Shown: in pieces, positions 35,192-46,739 of the stretch | How the letters are laid out: each line of letters begins with the position of its first letter | Numbering within the stretch: position 1 is the first letter of the stretch | From: Physcia stellaris | Taxonomy: Eukaryota; Ascomycota; Lecanoromycetes; Caliciales; Physciaceae | Length of the DNA: 64,000 bases | Assembly: GCA_018902385.1 (NCBI GenBank) | Contig: JABSSW010000010.1 | Location: forward strand, 844,573 to 908,572 | Direction: 5' to 3' | The notes under the pieces: generated by a model | What the model saw: the letters and a program-made list of their open reading frames with translations, nothing else | What the model was told of the DNA's origin: nothing | Databases searched by the model: none | Made by a program: the position numbers and the translations under genes

Positions 35192-35387
35192 TGTTGAGAA
35201 ATACAATCTTCGCAAAAAGATAATCAAGAAACCAGTTGATATAACTTGACGAAAAAAGAATTAATGCGTTTTTGTTGAAATTAGCGTCTTGACACTCGCA
35301 CACTTTTTGTGTTTTCACTTCATGTATGTTACAAGAACAACGAGATTCAGAGCAATAGAATGATAGTCACTCATGATTCTTTCAATA
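35192..35387 (+). repeat. 3' LTR of the nested element
   Basis: 196 bp, gapless partner of 32072-32267, followed by the TTATT target duplication. Of the 20 differences, some show the mutated base here and others in the 5' LTR, so both copies were hit independently. Confidence 0.9.
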
Positions 35388-35440
35388 TTATTCAGTATAT
35401 TGACATTTTCAAATCATTATAAAACAAAAAAACGAAATTT

Positions 35441-35722
35441 TTGCGTGACGAATTTATTGCAAAAAATGTTAAACGCGTTTATTTTTCGAAAACACGCGTA
35501 CAACATTTTACAACAAAAAAATTAATTTTATTCGATGTTTTGCAAATCGTTTTGACAAATTTTTTTTATTTAATATATTCGAATTTCAAACGTCAATTAT
35601 TCATCGATTTGAATAGTAACAAAAAATTTGATTTCGATATTATGTTGTATTATGTCAAGAAAACTTTTCACGAATCAAACAAATATTTTTTTCGTCACGT
35701 TATAAAGTCGATAATTTTTTAA
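35441..35722 (+). pseudogene. RNase H-region remnant of the plus-strand gypsy element
   Basis: Contains YFSKTRVQHFTTKKLILF and then KRQLFIDLNSNKKFDFDIML, matching the connection and start of the RNase H domain of fungal gypsy pol (the family has a D-S-K/E-F-G-F pattern; Gly is Asp here). It continues the reverse transcriptase frame broken by the nested element. Confidence 0.68.
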
Positions 35723-36209
35723 ATCGATTATTTATCGATGTCGAAACAAAATATTAATTTATTGAATTCGAAATTGCAAACAAAACATATTGTTGAAATT
35801 TCGTCAAACAAAACAATCATTTATATTAATTATGATTTTGCATTCGACATTGTTAATTAAATCACGATGACAACAATTTCGATCGACAAATTCAATTTAC
35901 GTTTTGTTCGTGTTTTAAATTACATTTAACGTTTCAATTTCGATATTTGACATAAATCAAACAAACAACACATTTTTTTGATGTTTTGTTACGTTTAATC
36001 AACGACAATATCAACGCGTCAATGATCAAAAACTTTAATGAAAATGAATTTAATATTTTGTTCACAATTTCATTAATCGAAATGAAAAAAGATTTTCGCA
36101 ATCGAATATTCGAAAATTACAAAACAAATTTAAATTGACAAAAAATCAATCAAATATTGAATGTTGACGACGAAAACGTCGCAAAATTGTTTTTCTATAA
36201 AAAAATGAT

Positions 36210-36437
36210 TTGATTTTTCGTTCAAATAATTTTATTATCGATAATTATGTTTACGAATCGCGTCGTTTTTGCATTTTTTATTTCGTTGTATTAAATATTT
36301 TGCGATTGATTTATAACAATGAACATGTCGATTACGTCAAATGTTTCGAAAAAATGTTCGTTTCATATTATATTCGCGATTTGTTTTGTTATTTGCATGA
36401 TTATTTGAAATATTGTTCGAAATATCAAATGTATTAA
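36210..36437 (+). pseudogene. Integrase zinc-binding (HHCC) remnant
   Basis: Reads NEHVDYVKCFEKMFVSYYIR, then LHDYLKYCSKYQMY. This fits the gypsy integrase HHCC domain ending in CxxC, where the last Cys has become Tyr. The integrase core follows to about 37.0 kb in several broken frames. Confidence 0.65.
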
Positions 36438-37108
36438 ATTTAAAAACACGCATCGTATGATTCATTACAATTTATATTAATTTCGTCGATTTCATTTCAT
36501 ACAATCATCATTGATTTTATTTTAATTTTATTTGTTTTTCGTGACGAATTGAATATTACGATATTTGTTATTTGCAAATTCACGAAACGATTTACGTTTA
36601 TTGTCGACAAAAAATTTTGATTTGTCGTTGCATGAAAAATCGCGTTAATCGACAAATTAAATATTGTTGATTAAAATATATCGAAAATTATAATTTCGAA
36701 TCGAAATCGCAAATTTCTGTTTGATATGTAAATAACAATTTTCAAACAATTCGAAATTCGTTTGTTTTATTCAATTGTATATCATTTTCAAATTGACGAT
36801 CAATTCGAACGAATTAATTAAATCATTAAAATTGTTTTTCGATTTTATTTGACGATAATAAAAAATTCAATTGAATAATTTGAAATATTGTTCAAATTGC
36901 AACGTCATTTTAACATTTTTCATTTTGTCATTATTCACAAAACATTCAATGAAACGTTTTACGAATTTATTTCGTTGCAATTTTTGAACATGTTTTGTTA
37001 ATTCGTTACATTTGATTTCATCGACGATTTGAAATTTTTTTTGCAATTGACAATCGAAAATTTTTCGCAAAAATTTCTTTCAATGCAATTATTCGTGTTC
37101 GTTTTAAA

Positions 37109-37342
37109 ATGATTGACGTCATTGTATTCGTTCAAATAATCAACAAATATTATTATGATCGCAAACATCAATATTTATTTATAAAAATTGACAATTATGT
37201 ATTGATTAAATTGCATCATGATTACAACATATCGACAATTGAAATTTTCGATAAAAAATTAAATCGACAATATATCGATTTTTTCAAAGTTTTTGAAAAA
37301 ATTGACAATTTGACATATCGATTGAAATTTTCGAATTATTGA
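37109..37342 (+). pseudogene. Integrase C-terminal remnant
   Basis: Contains YYYDRKHQYLFIKIDNYVLI, LHHDYNI, and FFKVFEKIDNLTYRLKF. It matches the post-core segment of fungal gypsy integrases (K-x-G-D-x-V pattern with Gly lost, then R-L-x-L-P). A stop follows at the expected P-x-x-W-R position. Confidence 0.68.
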
Positions 37343-37415
37343 CGTATACATTTTGTTTTATTTATAATTCAACAAGCAAATTCGAATTTTTTAAAAAGAA
37401 TTACTTTCGAAAAAT

Positions 37416-37778
37416 TCGAAGAATTGACAACAACATAATTTTTCAAGTCACATAATTATTGCGATAATGAATCGATTTTCGTTATTGTTGCAACGTTGAA
37501 TTGCGTTAATTTTATTCTACAATTTTGAATAAATAAATTAAAATAATACGTTGTTGTTGATTGCGATGCAAAATGTGCAACAATTACACGAACGCAAAAA
37601 TTTTGATGATTGAACGAAAAAAATTTGATAATTTATCGCATTGAAAATTTGAATTTTCAATTAATGAAAATTATCGAATTTAAAAAATACGAACACAAAA
37701 TTGATCAAAATTTTTTTCGATCGATCATTCGCGTTAAGCGATTTTAATGAACATTTTTTTATAGATTTTGTTTTATTG
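37416..37778 (+). repeat. Dispersed repeat R, copy 1
   Basis: About 360 bp after the integrase end. It contains TATTGCGATAATGAATCG, and later GCAAAATGTGCAACAATT. A direct copy begins about 954 bp downstream, and weaker copies occur near 44.2, 45.6 and 45.95 kb in the same orientation. Confidence 0.65.
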
Positions 37779-38369
37779 AAATTTGTTTTTTCATTAATAA
37801 ACGATTTTTTCAATCGTTCGCGTTCAAATCAATTAAATTTTGTTTTCGTTGAAAAAAACACGAATCGAATCAAATCATGAAAAATTGAAAAATTTATTAA
37901 CAAACGTCAAATCAAACGTCGAGACGATGAATATTTTGTCAAATAAAAAATTTGAAAATCACAATACGATGAATGACGAAATTTATCAAAATTCGACGAC
38001 GTTTAAAACTTTGTACAAAATTACGAAAACGTTTTACGTTTTACGATTTTTTTGTCAAATCGTTTGCAAAAGTTTTTCGTCATTTCGTCAATCAAAATTG
38101 TCATTTCGTCAAAGTTTTTCGATTTTAAAAAGTTTTTCGCAATCATTTCATTGATTAAAGATTTTTTTACAATTATTTTTTCAATGTTAACGTTTGTCAA
38201 TCAATCATTAACAAATCAACGATTCGCGATTGTCATTTCACGTAAATCGAACACGATATTTTCGTTAATTTTTAACATCGAAACATTTGTTTTGATTCGA
38301 AAATCAATTACAATCGAATTGATTATATTTTCAACAAAAAAATTCGAAATTTTTTTAAAAAAAATTTTC

Positions 38370-38731
38370 TCGAAGATTGACAACAATGTAATTTTTCAAG
38401 TCACATAACTATTGCGATAATAAATCGATTTTCGTTGTTGTTGCAACGTTGAATTGCATTAATTTTGTTTTACAACTTTGAATAAATAAATTAAAATAAT
38501 ACGTTGTTGTTGATTGCGATGCAAAATGTGCAACAATTGCACGAACGCAAAAATTTTGATGATTGAACGAAAAGAATTTGATAATTTATCGCATTGAAAA
38601 TTTGAATTTTCAATTGATAAAAGTTATCGACTTTAAATAATTCGAACGCAAAATTGATCAAAATGTTTTTCGATCGATTATTCGTCATTAAGCGAATATA
38701 TTGAACATTTTTTTATAAATAATGTTTTATT
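38370..38731 (+). repeat. Dispersed repeat R, copy 2
   Basis: Direct copy of 37416-37778 with transitions in mixed contexts and small indels. The two R copies bracket about 590 bp of broken frames inside the 3' part of the gypsy element. Confidence 0.65.
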
Positions 38732-38883
38732 ACGTCATTCATCGTTGCAATTGATATTTTGATACGACAATTTCATCGATTTCAATGATTAAAAAAAAAC
38801 TAAAAATATCAACACGAATATTGTTTGACATGATTAGAAAACATGATATCGAAACGATATCGTTTATTTTGATTGAAATAGAT

Positions 38884-39082
38884 TGTTAAAAATTTGCAAA
38901 TTAATTTGTTGATTATAAGACGAAAATTTGTTTGACGATTGTTAATGACGAAATTTGAAATGAAAACGTATTTGTCGTTGAAAAACAAATTATTTGTCAC
39001 ATAGCATTACAATATATATTTCGAAATTTTTTCGAAAAATTAACAATCAAATTTTTTACATTTTTTCATACATTGTTCTTGA
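38884..39082 (+). repeat. Probable 3' LTR of the plus-strand gypsy element
   Basis: Gapless 199-bp partner of 27375-27573. No convincing polypurine tract precedes it and no matching target duplication follows, so the LTR call rests on the pairing and on the gag-pol order between the copies. Confidence 0.58.
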
Positions 39083-40581
39083 TCAAAATGATAAAATAAC
39101 GATATTAATTCGATATTAATTTTGTCAAATGTTGAATTCGATATACGTTCGTTACATTATTTTTCGTTTTTTTTCAATTTCGTTTCGAAACGATCAATTG
39201 AATTTTTTTTTAACGACAAACGTTTTGCGTAATTTAAAATGCGTTGTTAAATGACGTTGAATTAAATGATTAATAAAATGAAAATGTAAATGAAAAATGT
39301 TGTGAAATCGATTTCGTTCGCGAAATCGATTTGTCAAAATATGTGAAATTATAAAATCGATTTACGATAAAATGAACAATTTGATTATATTAATAAAATT
39401 ATCGTAACAATGTTTAACGCATTGATATTTTCGCGTATACGAAAATCTGTGTATACATTGCATACGACAAAACACGAATATAATGAATATTTTGAAAAAA
39501 TAATCAATTTATACAATTCGTAAAAAATAATTTCGACGAACATTAATAAACAAACAATTGTGAACTCAATTTAACATGTTAATAATTTTAAAATTTTTTG
39601 CAACATCAAATTGATATTACGAAACGAACAATTTGATCGTGTCGACAAAATTTTTGTTATTAAAATTAACGCGTCGATATTATCGCATATACGACAATTA
39701 ATTCGTATATTGTATTCAACGAAATATGCATATATTAAATTTTTTGAAAAACAAATATTTTGAACAAATTTTACAAATAATTTCGCGTGTCATTAATAAA
39801 CAATTGAAAATTTTGTTGACGAATTTGTAAATATTCGAATTTTTTGACAATTTGTTGTTTATTCATATCATTGCATAACATGTTTTTTACATTATTTATT
39901 GTTCAATAAAATTTGACGACAATTTTTGAAAATATTTTTGACACGATTTAACTTTTCATGCGACGTAAATTTTGATCGTAAATAACGCAAAATAACATGA
40001 AAACAAAAAATCGAAACAAAAATTATTTGAATCAATTTGACAATGAATTGTAACGAATTTTTGTTAACGTTTTTTGATCGATTATAAACGATATTTATAA
40101 TTTAATTATTTCGTAAAACAAATTTCGTTATTTTTGAATTAATTTCGTGAAAAACATTCACGATGTTTTAAACATTTTGAAATTCGTCATCGTCGATATA
40201 ATATCAAATTCGATTATAAAAATTTCAATTCGATTATTTGCAACGATATTGAAAACGATAATAATAATATCGAAATTGCAATATATTATCGAATTTTTAT
40301 TCAAACATTTAATTCGCGATAATTGATTTTGAAAAATCGTTATGTTGTTTTTTCAACGAATTTTTAATTTTTTTTAACAATCAAAAATCAAAAATTGAAT
40401 GAATGTGCATATCGTCGAACAATTTCAATTTATAAACGAAAGTTTTTTTCTTGATTATTTTGTATAAATTCAATTTTTTGTTATCGAATTTGTTTGACGA
40501 ATGAATCGTTTTTATATAACGACGATTCAATTAAACATAATTTTTTATTTCAAAATTTATTGAAAAACGAAATTTGTTAAT

Positions 40582-43500
40582 TCAAACAATTATTTTTCGT
40601 TTTGTATCGACAACATTGATTTTGACGTATTCGATAATACGATTTTTTTTTTCGACAATGAATTTGTTTTGTTTAATCAACAAACGTTTTTTAATGATTT
40701 CGTAATCATTTAAATTTGATTCAAAAATCATTCGAAAATGATAATTTTTATTTAAAAAAAATGAAATAAACTCGATGATTATTAAAACATCGTTGTTGTT
40801 AACGAATTTCATGATATTTATTCAATCAATTTAATCGTTTTGACGATAATTGCAATACAAACGCAATCGAATTTCGATATTTTGATTCGTTTGTTTCATT
40901 TGATTATCGATTTCAAATTGAAAAACAATAAACAATATATATTTAATTTTTAATCGTTTACAGAAAATTTTTTAAACGCGATTAACGAATTGATCATCTC
41001 GATTTGAAATAATGAAAAAAAAATTCATAAATACGAAATACGTAATGTAACAATATTTTAACACAAATTTGAATTGTTAAATTATTGTCATCGATCACAC
41101 AAAAAACGTAATAACGATTTTTGATTAAACGATCGATAATAATACAAATAACATTGTTAATTTTGAAATCAAATAATTCAATTATGAAATTTATCGATAT
41201 ATCAATTTATCGTTGATTAAAAATCGACAATGAAATGAACAATTCGTGACGATTATCGTGTGAAAATTTCGATTGTTAACATTTGTGACAATTACGAATA
41301 AAACGTTTGATAAATAATTTTATATTAAATCAATAATAATAACGTTTAATGAATTTTTCAATACGATTCATGTTCGAATATGCACAAAAAAATTGATCGT
41401 GAACGTCACGAATTATTTTCATCATAAAATTTAATTGATTTGATATTCATAAATTTTCGTTTTTAAAAAAAATTTCGTTTCGATCGAAACAATTTTGCAA
41501 ATTTATTTTTTTGTTAATAATTTGTTTATCGATCAAAATTTGACGATAATTAATACAATTTTCGTTTTTTCGATTGATTTGTATGACGCGTTCGTACAAA
41601 TCGTTTTAAACGTCAATCGAATATAATTGCAATCGAAAAAATGACAACAAAATTTGTTTTTTATAAAATTCACGTTCGTCGTTTTCGACGAAACGAAATT
41701 CAAACATTTTAATCAAAATATTCGTTTTGACGTTTTTGATTTCGAATTGATATTGAATTTTAATATTGTAATTCGTTAAAATTTCGATTTAACGTATTTG
41801 ACGAAAAATGAATTTTTTGTTTATTATAAAAATTTTCAAATTTTTGTAATCGATATAAATTTCGATTAATTCGTCAATATTTTCGAATTCGAATTTTCAA
41901 TATTTCAAACATCGAATAATAATCAAAAAATTTTTATTATATATTTCGTAATTGCATTCGACAAAAATCATTTTTTTGTTAAAAAAAATTATCGAATGAA
42001 AAATTTCGTCGTCGTCGTATTGAAATAAAAAAAATAAATCAAAAAATTTCATTTAAAATCAAATAATGAAAAATAAATTTGAAAAATCGATTTTCAAAAT
42101 AAAATTTTACGATTGCGATCGTAATGTCGAAAAATTAAAATTTCGATTATTTGTTTTTTCAAAATTTCGAATGTTTCGTTAACGAAATCGATTTATTCGA
42201 AATCAATTTTTTTTAATCATTCGAATTAAAAATTTGATTAATTTCGAAAACGTTTTAATAAAACGTCGATAAAAATTGCAAAAATTCATAAACGTTTGCA
42301 TTTTTTTGATGTATGTTGAACGAATTCAATTGACGATGTTTTGAATATTTTTGAAATTTATACATAAATTTTTTGTCGATAATATGATTTTTGAAAATGA
42401 AATTTTTGTTTGAAAAAATTCGCATTTTTTGATATCGATTTGAAAATCAATTTTTTTCAATTTTTAAAAAATTTGAATAAAATGTCGTTCATGTTGTTTT
42501 CGAATTTTATTATAAATGAAAATATCATTCAAATACATTTGACAAAAATGATTAATATATTCAAATAACAAATTATTTATGTAATGTTGTCAATTGATCG
42601 AATTATTGATAAAATCGAAAAACAACATATAATATTTGTAAATGTTTAACGAACATATAAAAATAATAAAATTTTCGTTTTGTGAATTCATTCGAAATTT
42701 ATTGAAAATCGATATAATATTCAATTTGAACAAAAATTTACAATCGATAATTTTAACAAAAAAAATTTCGATCAACGAAATATAATAATTATTTCGCTTG
42801 ATTATAACGTTCAATTTTTGATAATTTACATACAAACGAAATTGTTCGTTCGATTTGACGACAAATAAAATAAATAAAACATAAAATGTTTTGTTTGAAT
42901 TGATAAATTTTTTGAAAATTATCGTGAAAATCATTTTAAAAAATCTCGAATTTTTTAAACGATAAAAAATAAATTAAATTTCGAAATAATTGATTCGAAT
43001 TTTTCGTCAATTTCGATTTTATGATCGTAAAATTTATAAAAAAACAATTTGTCGATTTTTTCGAATTGAATACATTTTCGAATTGTTTAAAAAATTCAAA
43101 AATTTTACGTTTTAATTTTTCGACGATTGTTTTTATGATTTTAAAATTTTTCTTGAAATTCAAATCAAAATCAATTTTTATTTTGATTAATTTTTTTTGA
43201 CGTTGTCAATAATTTCGTTCAATTTTTTCATAATCAACAAAAATATTTTGATTTTTTTTTAAAATTTCGTTAACGATTGAAAAATCATCGCGTTAATAAA
43301 AACGACATTTAACGATACATCAAAATCGAAATTTTGTTCGTTATTTTCAATTTCGAAAATTGTAATTTTGAATCGTCGATTAAATCGACGCGTAAATTTT
43401 TTAATTATGTTAAATTTTTTTATTAAAACGTTGATTAAATTCGATTTTTGAATTTCGCGTATGATTTTTGTTTTTCGTTCTTTTTTGAAAAATTTATTTA

Positions 43501-44038
43501 AAAAATAATTTTTGTTTATTTTTTTAATGACATATTTGAAATTTGAATTCAAATTTTTTTTATTGATTATTCATTTTTTTTCGAGTTTTTTACAATAAAA
43601 CGAAAAAAATTATTCGAGAAAATGTCGAAATTGATCGTTTTTGAAATATTTGATATTTTTGAACATTTGTCGACGAAAACGACGTCAAAAATCGTTTCGA
43701 CGATAACAAATAAAACGTTTTATTCGATTGTTTGTTCGAATTAAACAATTTTTGAAATATAAACAAACGTGATAACAAAAAAAACTTTAACGTGATCACA
43801 ATGATTTGAAATAAAATAACATTCGTCGTTAATCATATTGAAAATCATTTTGTGTTTGTTTATTCAAGATTTTTTTAAAATCAACGAATGTTATTTTATT
43901 TTGATGACAAATAAATTCGAAATTTTTTTTAAAAAAAACTTTGTCGAGATTTTTCAAAATTAAAATCAAATTTGATAAAATTGCGAAATCGTTTCGCATT
44001 TGTTTTGCGATTTTATCGATTTCGTATCTTAATAACAT
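40582..44038 (-). mobile_element. Second degenerate Ty3/gypsy element, minus strand
   Basis: Minus-strand fragments follow gypsy order. At 43829-44038 is a gag-like segment. At 42936-43163 lies FFKQFENVFNSKKSTNCFF, then LYPLS-like RNLIYFLSFKK, the linker before reverse transcriptase. At 42590-42934 reverse transcriptase reads FRLYVNYQKLNVIIKRNNYY, KLNIISIFNKFRM and YYMLFFDFINN (relics of RLCVDYRxLN and MPFGLxN). At 40582-40812 integrase core reads FISFFLNKNYHFRM, like the SPFxxxYGxxPR pattern. No LTRs were identified and the limits are uncertain. All glycines and prolines of these motifs are lost. Confidence 0.65.
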
Positions 44039-44219
44039 TTTGATTCAATAAATAAACTATACATTCGAAAATTTGTTTTGAAATACGAAATGAACATTAT
44101 TCAAAAAATCAAAAACATCGAAAATCGAACGAATATGCATTGAATTATCATGAATATCGCATAATTGTTTTGCAAACGTTGTTGAAAAATTGTTTTACAA
44201 ATATATTTTTAACATGATT

Positions 44220-44420
44220 TTTCAAATTTCAAAACTATTGCGATAATGAAACGATTTTTGTTATTTTGACAACGTTAAAATACGTTCATTTTGATTTACA
44301 TTTTTGATCAAATAAATGAAAATCATATTTGATTGTTGATTGATGTACAAATTGCAAATCAATTGCAACGACAAATTACATTTTTGATGATTGATCGTCA
44401 AATTGATTTTGAATTAATCA
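44220..44420 (+). repeat. Dispersed repeat R, diverged copy 3
   Basis: Shares CTATTGCGATAATGAA and a following GTTGATTG-rich segment with the copies at 37.4 and 38.4 kb. Confidence 0.5.
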
Positions 44421-45130
44421 AATCGAAAAAAAATGTCGCAAATTTGAAATAATTTGAAAAATTTCAATAATGTTAAACATGAAATTTGAATTGCAAAAAT
44501 TGCAATCATTTAAACACATTTTCGAAACATATTATGATTTTCGTTTGAATATAACGCAATAAAATTGCAAAATATATTTGTTTTGATATCGATCATTTTG
44601 AATATTATGTACATATGTTGATTTCTAGAAATTGCAATATGATTTTTTTTTCGCAAATTTTCAACAACGTTAATAAATTGAAATTATTTAATTGTTTTCG
44701 TTCAAAACGAAAATAAAAAACGATAATATTGATCAAATACGAACGTATTCTGTTCAAAAAAATCGAATTGATTGAAAACGTTTTCAATAATTTCGATTCA
44801 TACACGAATGATTTTTTGAAAAAATCGATCATGATTCATTTTTTGCGTTTTTTGAAACGTTTTAAAAATATTCAATTCGAATCATTTTGCATTTTTTTGT
44901 TGTTTTTTGATTCGATTTCAATAATCGCTCGATAATATTCGATTTGAAAACGAATTGCAATTTCAATTTTTTCGTCGTCGATATCGTGAAAAATCTGTTT
45001 ATAAAATTCATCGCAATATTTTGAATTGACGATGATTTTGAATAAATTTTTTTTTAATGATATTGTATCGAGTTTTGAAAATTCGATCGAAATTTATGAA
45101 TTTGAAAACATCAAAAATTGTATAAATCAA

Positions 45131-45478
45131 TCATGCAATTTTTGCAAATTTAATTTCAATTTGAACGTGTTCAATCAATCGTTTCGTTCGATTTTTTAAT
45201 TTTTCATTCAATGAAAAAACATCGAAAATGAAACGTCGAATTGAATAAATTATATTTTTGACGAAATCGAACAAATTGTCGATATATTGTTCGACATTAT
45301 GTTCGATAAAAAATTGTTTGTTGATTGAAATATTCATTTTTCGAACAAATGATTTCAATCGTCGATAAAAAATATATCGAATGCGAAAATCGAACAGTTG
45401 TTTTTGTTGTTTTTTGCGCGTTTTTCGTTTTTTCGCGTGTTTAAAAATTTGTTTTCGCGAATAAACATTGATACACAA
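45131..45478 (-). pseudogene. Unidentified repeat-derived frame
   Basis: 115 codons, with a very basic start (KHAKKRKTRKKQQKQ) and later Ile/Phe/Asn-rich text. It has the same Gly-, Pro- and Trp-free composition as the decayed elements. It may be gag of the minus-strand gypsy element or part of an unrelated repeat; not identified. Confidence 0.3.
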
Positions 45479-45525
45479 ATCGAAATCGAAAAAATCTTTT
45501 ATAACGAACGTGCAAATGTTGAAAA

Positions 45526-45565
45526 AATAAATAAATAAAATAAATAAATAAATAAATAAATAAAC
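45526..45565. repeat. AAAT microsatellite
   Basis: About ten AAAT units with one irregular unit. Confidence 0.85.
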
Positions 45566-45609
45566 AAATGAAATTTTGCGAAAAATTGATTATTTGACGA
45601 ATTTTTCAA

Positions 45610-46080
45610 CAAAACAAATAATTTACAAAAATCATAATTTTTTCGATAATGAAACGATTTTCGTCATTGTTGATACGTTGAAATGCGTTTGATTTGTTTT
45701 ATAATTTGAATTTCATGAATGAAAATTTTTTTGATTGATGTTTGATGTGCAAATTGCACAACAATTGTATAAATTCAAATCGTTTTGATGTTCGTGTTAA
45801 TTTCAAAATGCAATGATATATTTTTTGATTGAAAACGTGAATTAAATATTGATAAAAACATCGAATTTAACAAAAAATTTTGAAAAACGTCAAAATTTCG
45901 ATTTTGAAATTTGACGATTTGAAAATCGCAATATTTTTAAAACAAATAACATATTCAATACAATTCATTTTTGATTCATTGTTGCGACGTTAAAATACGT
46001 TCGATTAATTTTACAATTTCATTGTTTCATAAATATGTGTGCAAAGTGAAAAATTGTGATTGAAAATGCAATGAAAATTG
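45610..46080 (+). repeat. Dispersed repeat R, diverged copies 4 and 5
   Basis: Near 45,640 the text TTCGATAATGAAACGATT, and near 45,975 TTCATTGTTGCGACGTTAAA, open two further segments that follow the R pattern, including a GTGCAAATTGCACAACAATT-like part in the first. Relationship judged by eye. Confidence 0.4.
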
Positions 46081-46739
46081 ATGTTTTTGAATTTTTACGA
46101 TTGATGTCTCGATCGAGAAAAAACTTCTTGATAAGAAAAAACGAATTTTTTTTATAGAAAGTGTTTTATGAACAATGAAACGAAAATTTTTGAATAATTT
46201 TGTATCGTCATTTTGAACAATATTTGATGAATAATGAATTTGATTTTTGTTTTTTCGAAATTAATTTTTTTTTTGAATCAAAATAAAAATTTTGAACGTC
46301 GAAAAAATGTTTCATTGTTTATCGATTCGAAATCGAATCGATTTTGATCAAAACGTTTGAAACGTTTGAAATCAATTTTTAATTTCTTTGATCATTTTAC
46401 ATAATATTTGAATCGATTTCATGTTCGCAAAACATATTATCAAAAAATTTTAATCGATTTCGAACGCATAAAATTGATGCAATAATATATTTTATCGAAA
46501 AACGATATTTGATTTTTGCATCATTGTATTGTAAACATTACGAATTGAACATATATGAATTTATCGAAACATTTATTTCATTTCATATTATTTTTGCATT
46601 TTTTATTCGTTTTATTCAACATCATTTTTAATATTGTTATGAAAAAATAATGACATCGTTTATTTGTATCAATAACAATGTTTTCAATTTCTAATTAATT
46701 GCAAACAAATTTGACGAATTCAACAAATTGTTATTGTGT

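Larger units (their letters stand above)
32072..35387 (+). mobile_element. Nested non-autonomous LTR retrotransposon with 5-bp target duplication
   Basis: Two 196-bp direct repeats (32072-32267 and 35192-35387) begin TGTTGA and end TCAATA. The 5 bp before the first (TTATT, 32067-32071) equal the 5 bp after the second (35388-35392). The reverse transcriptase and RNase H parts of the host gypsy element lie on either side, so this is a clean insertion into pol. The 2.9-kb interior has no reverse transcriptase or integrase, only a broken C2H2 zinc-finger frame and tandem repeats. It therefore depends on other elements (LARD-like). It keeps CT and AG dinucleotides far better than its host, so it is younger. 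The strand is set by the ORF. Confidence 0.88.
27375..39082 (+). mobile_element. Degenerate Ty3/gypsy retrotransposon with a nested LTR element inside pol
   Basis: Plus-strand remnants follow gypsy order: gag with a zinc-knuckle-like segment (29.7-30.2 kb), a protease-like segment (30.4-30.9), reverse transcriptase (31.7-32.05), RNase H (35.4-35.7), integrase zinc-binding (36.2-36.4), integrase core (36.5-37.0, many stops) and integrase C-terminal part (37.1-37.34). RNase H before integrase is the Ty3/gypsy order. Direct 199-bp repeats at both ends are the probable LTRs. A second LTR element at 32,072-35,387 splits pol between reverse transcriptase and RNase H. No clear target duplication could be matched at the outer ends, so the outer limits are approximate. 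Confidence 0.72.

Noticed and set aside
37480-38690. Chromodomain at the 3' end of the plus-strand gypsy integrase
   Set aside because: I looked for the aromatic cage and the VKW-x-G/Y pattern after the integrase end; none is readable, though mutation would erase Trp and Gly, so absence is not proof.
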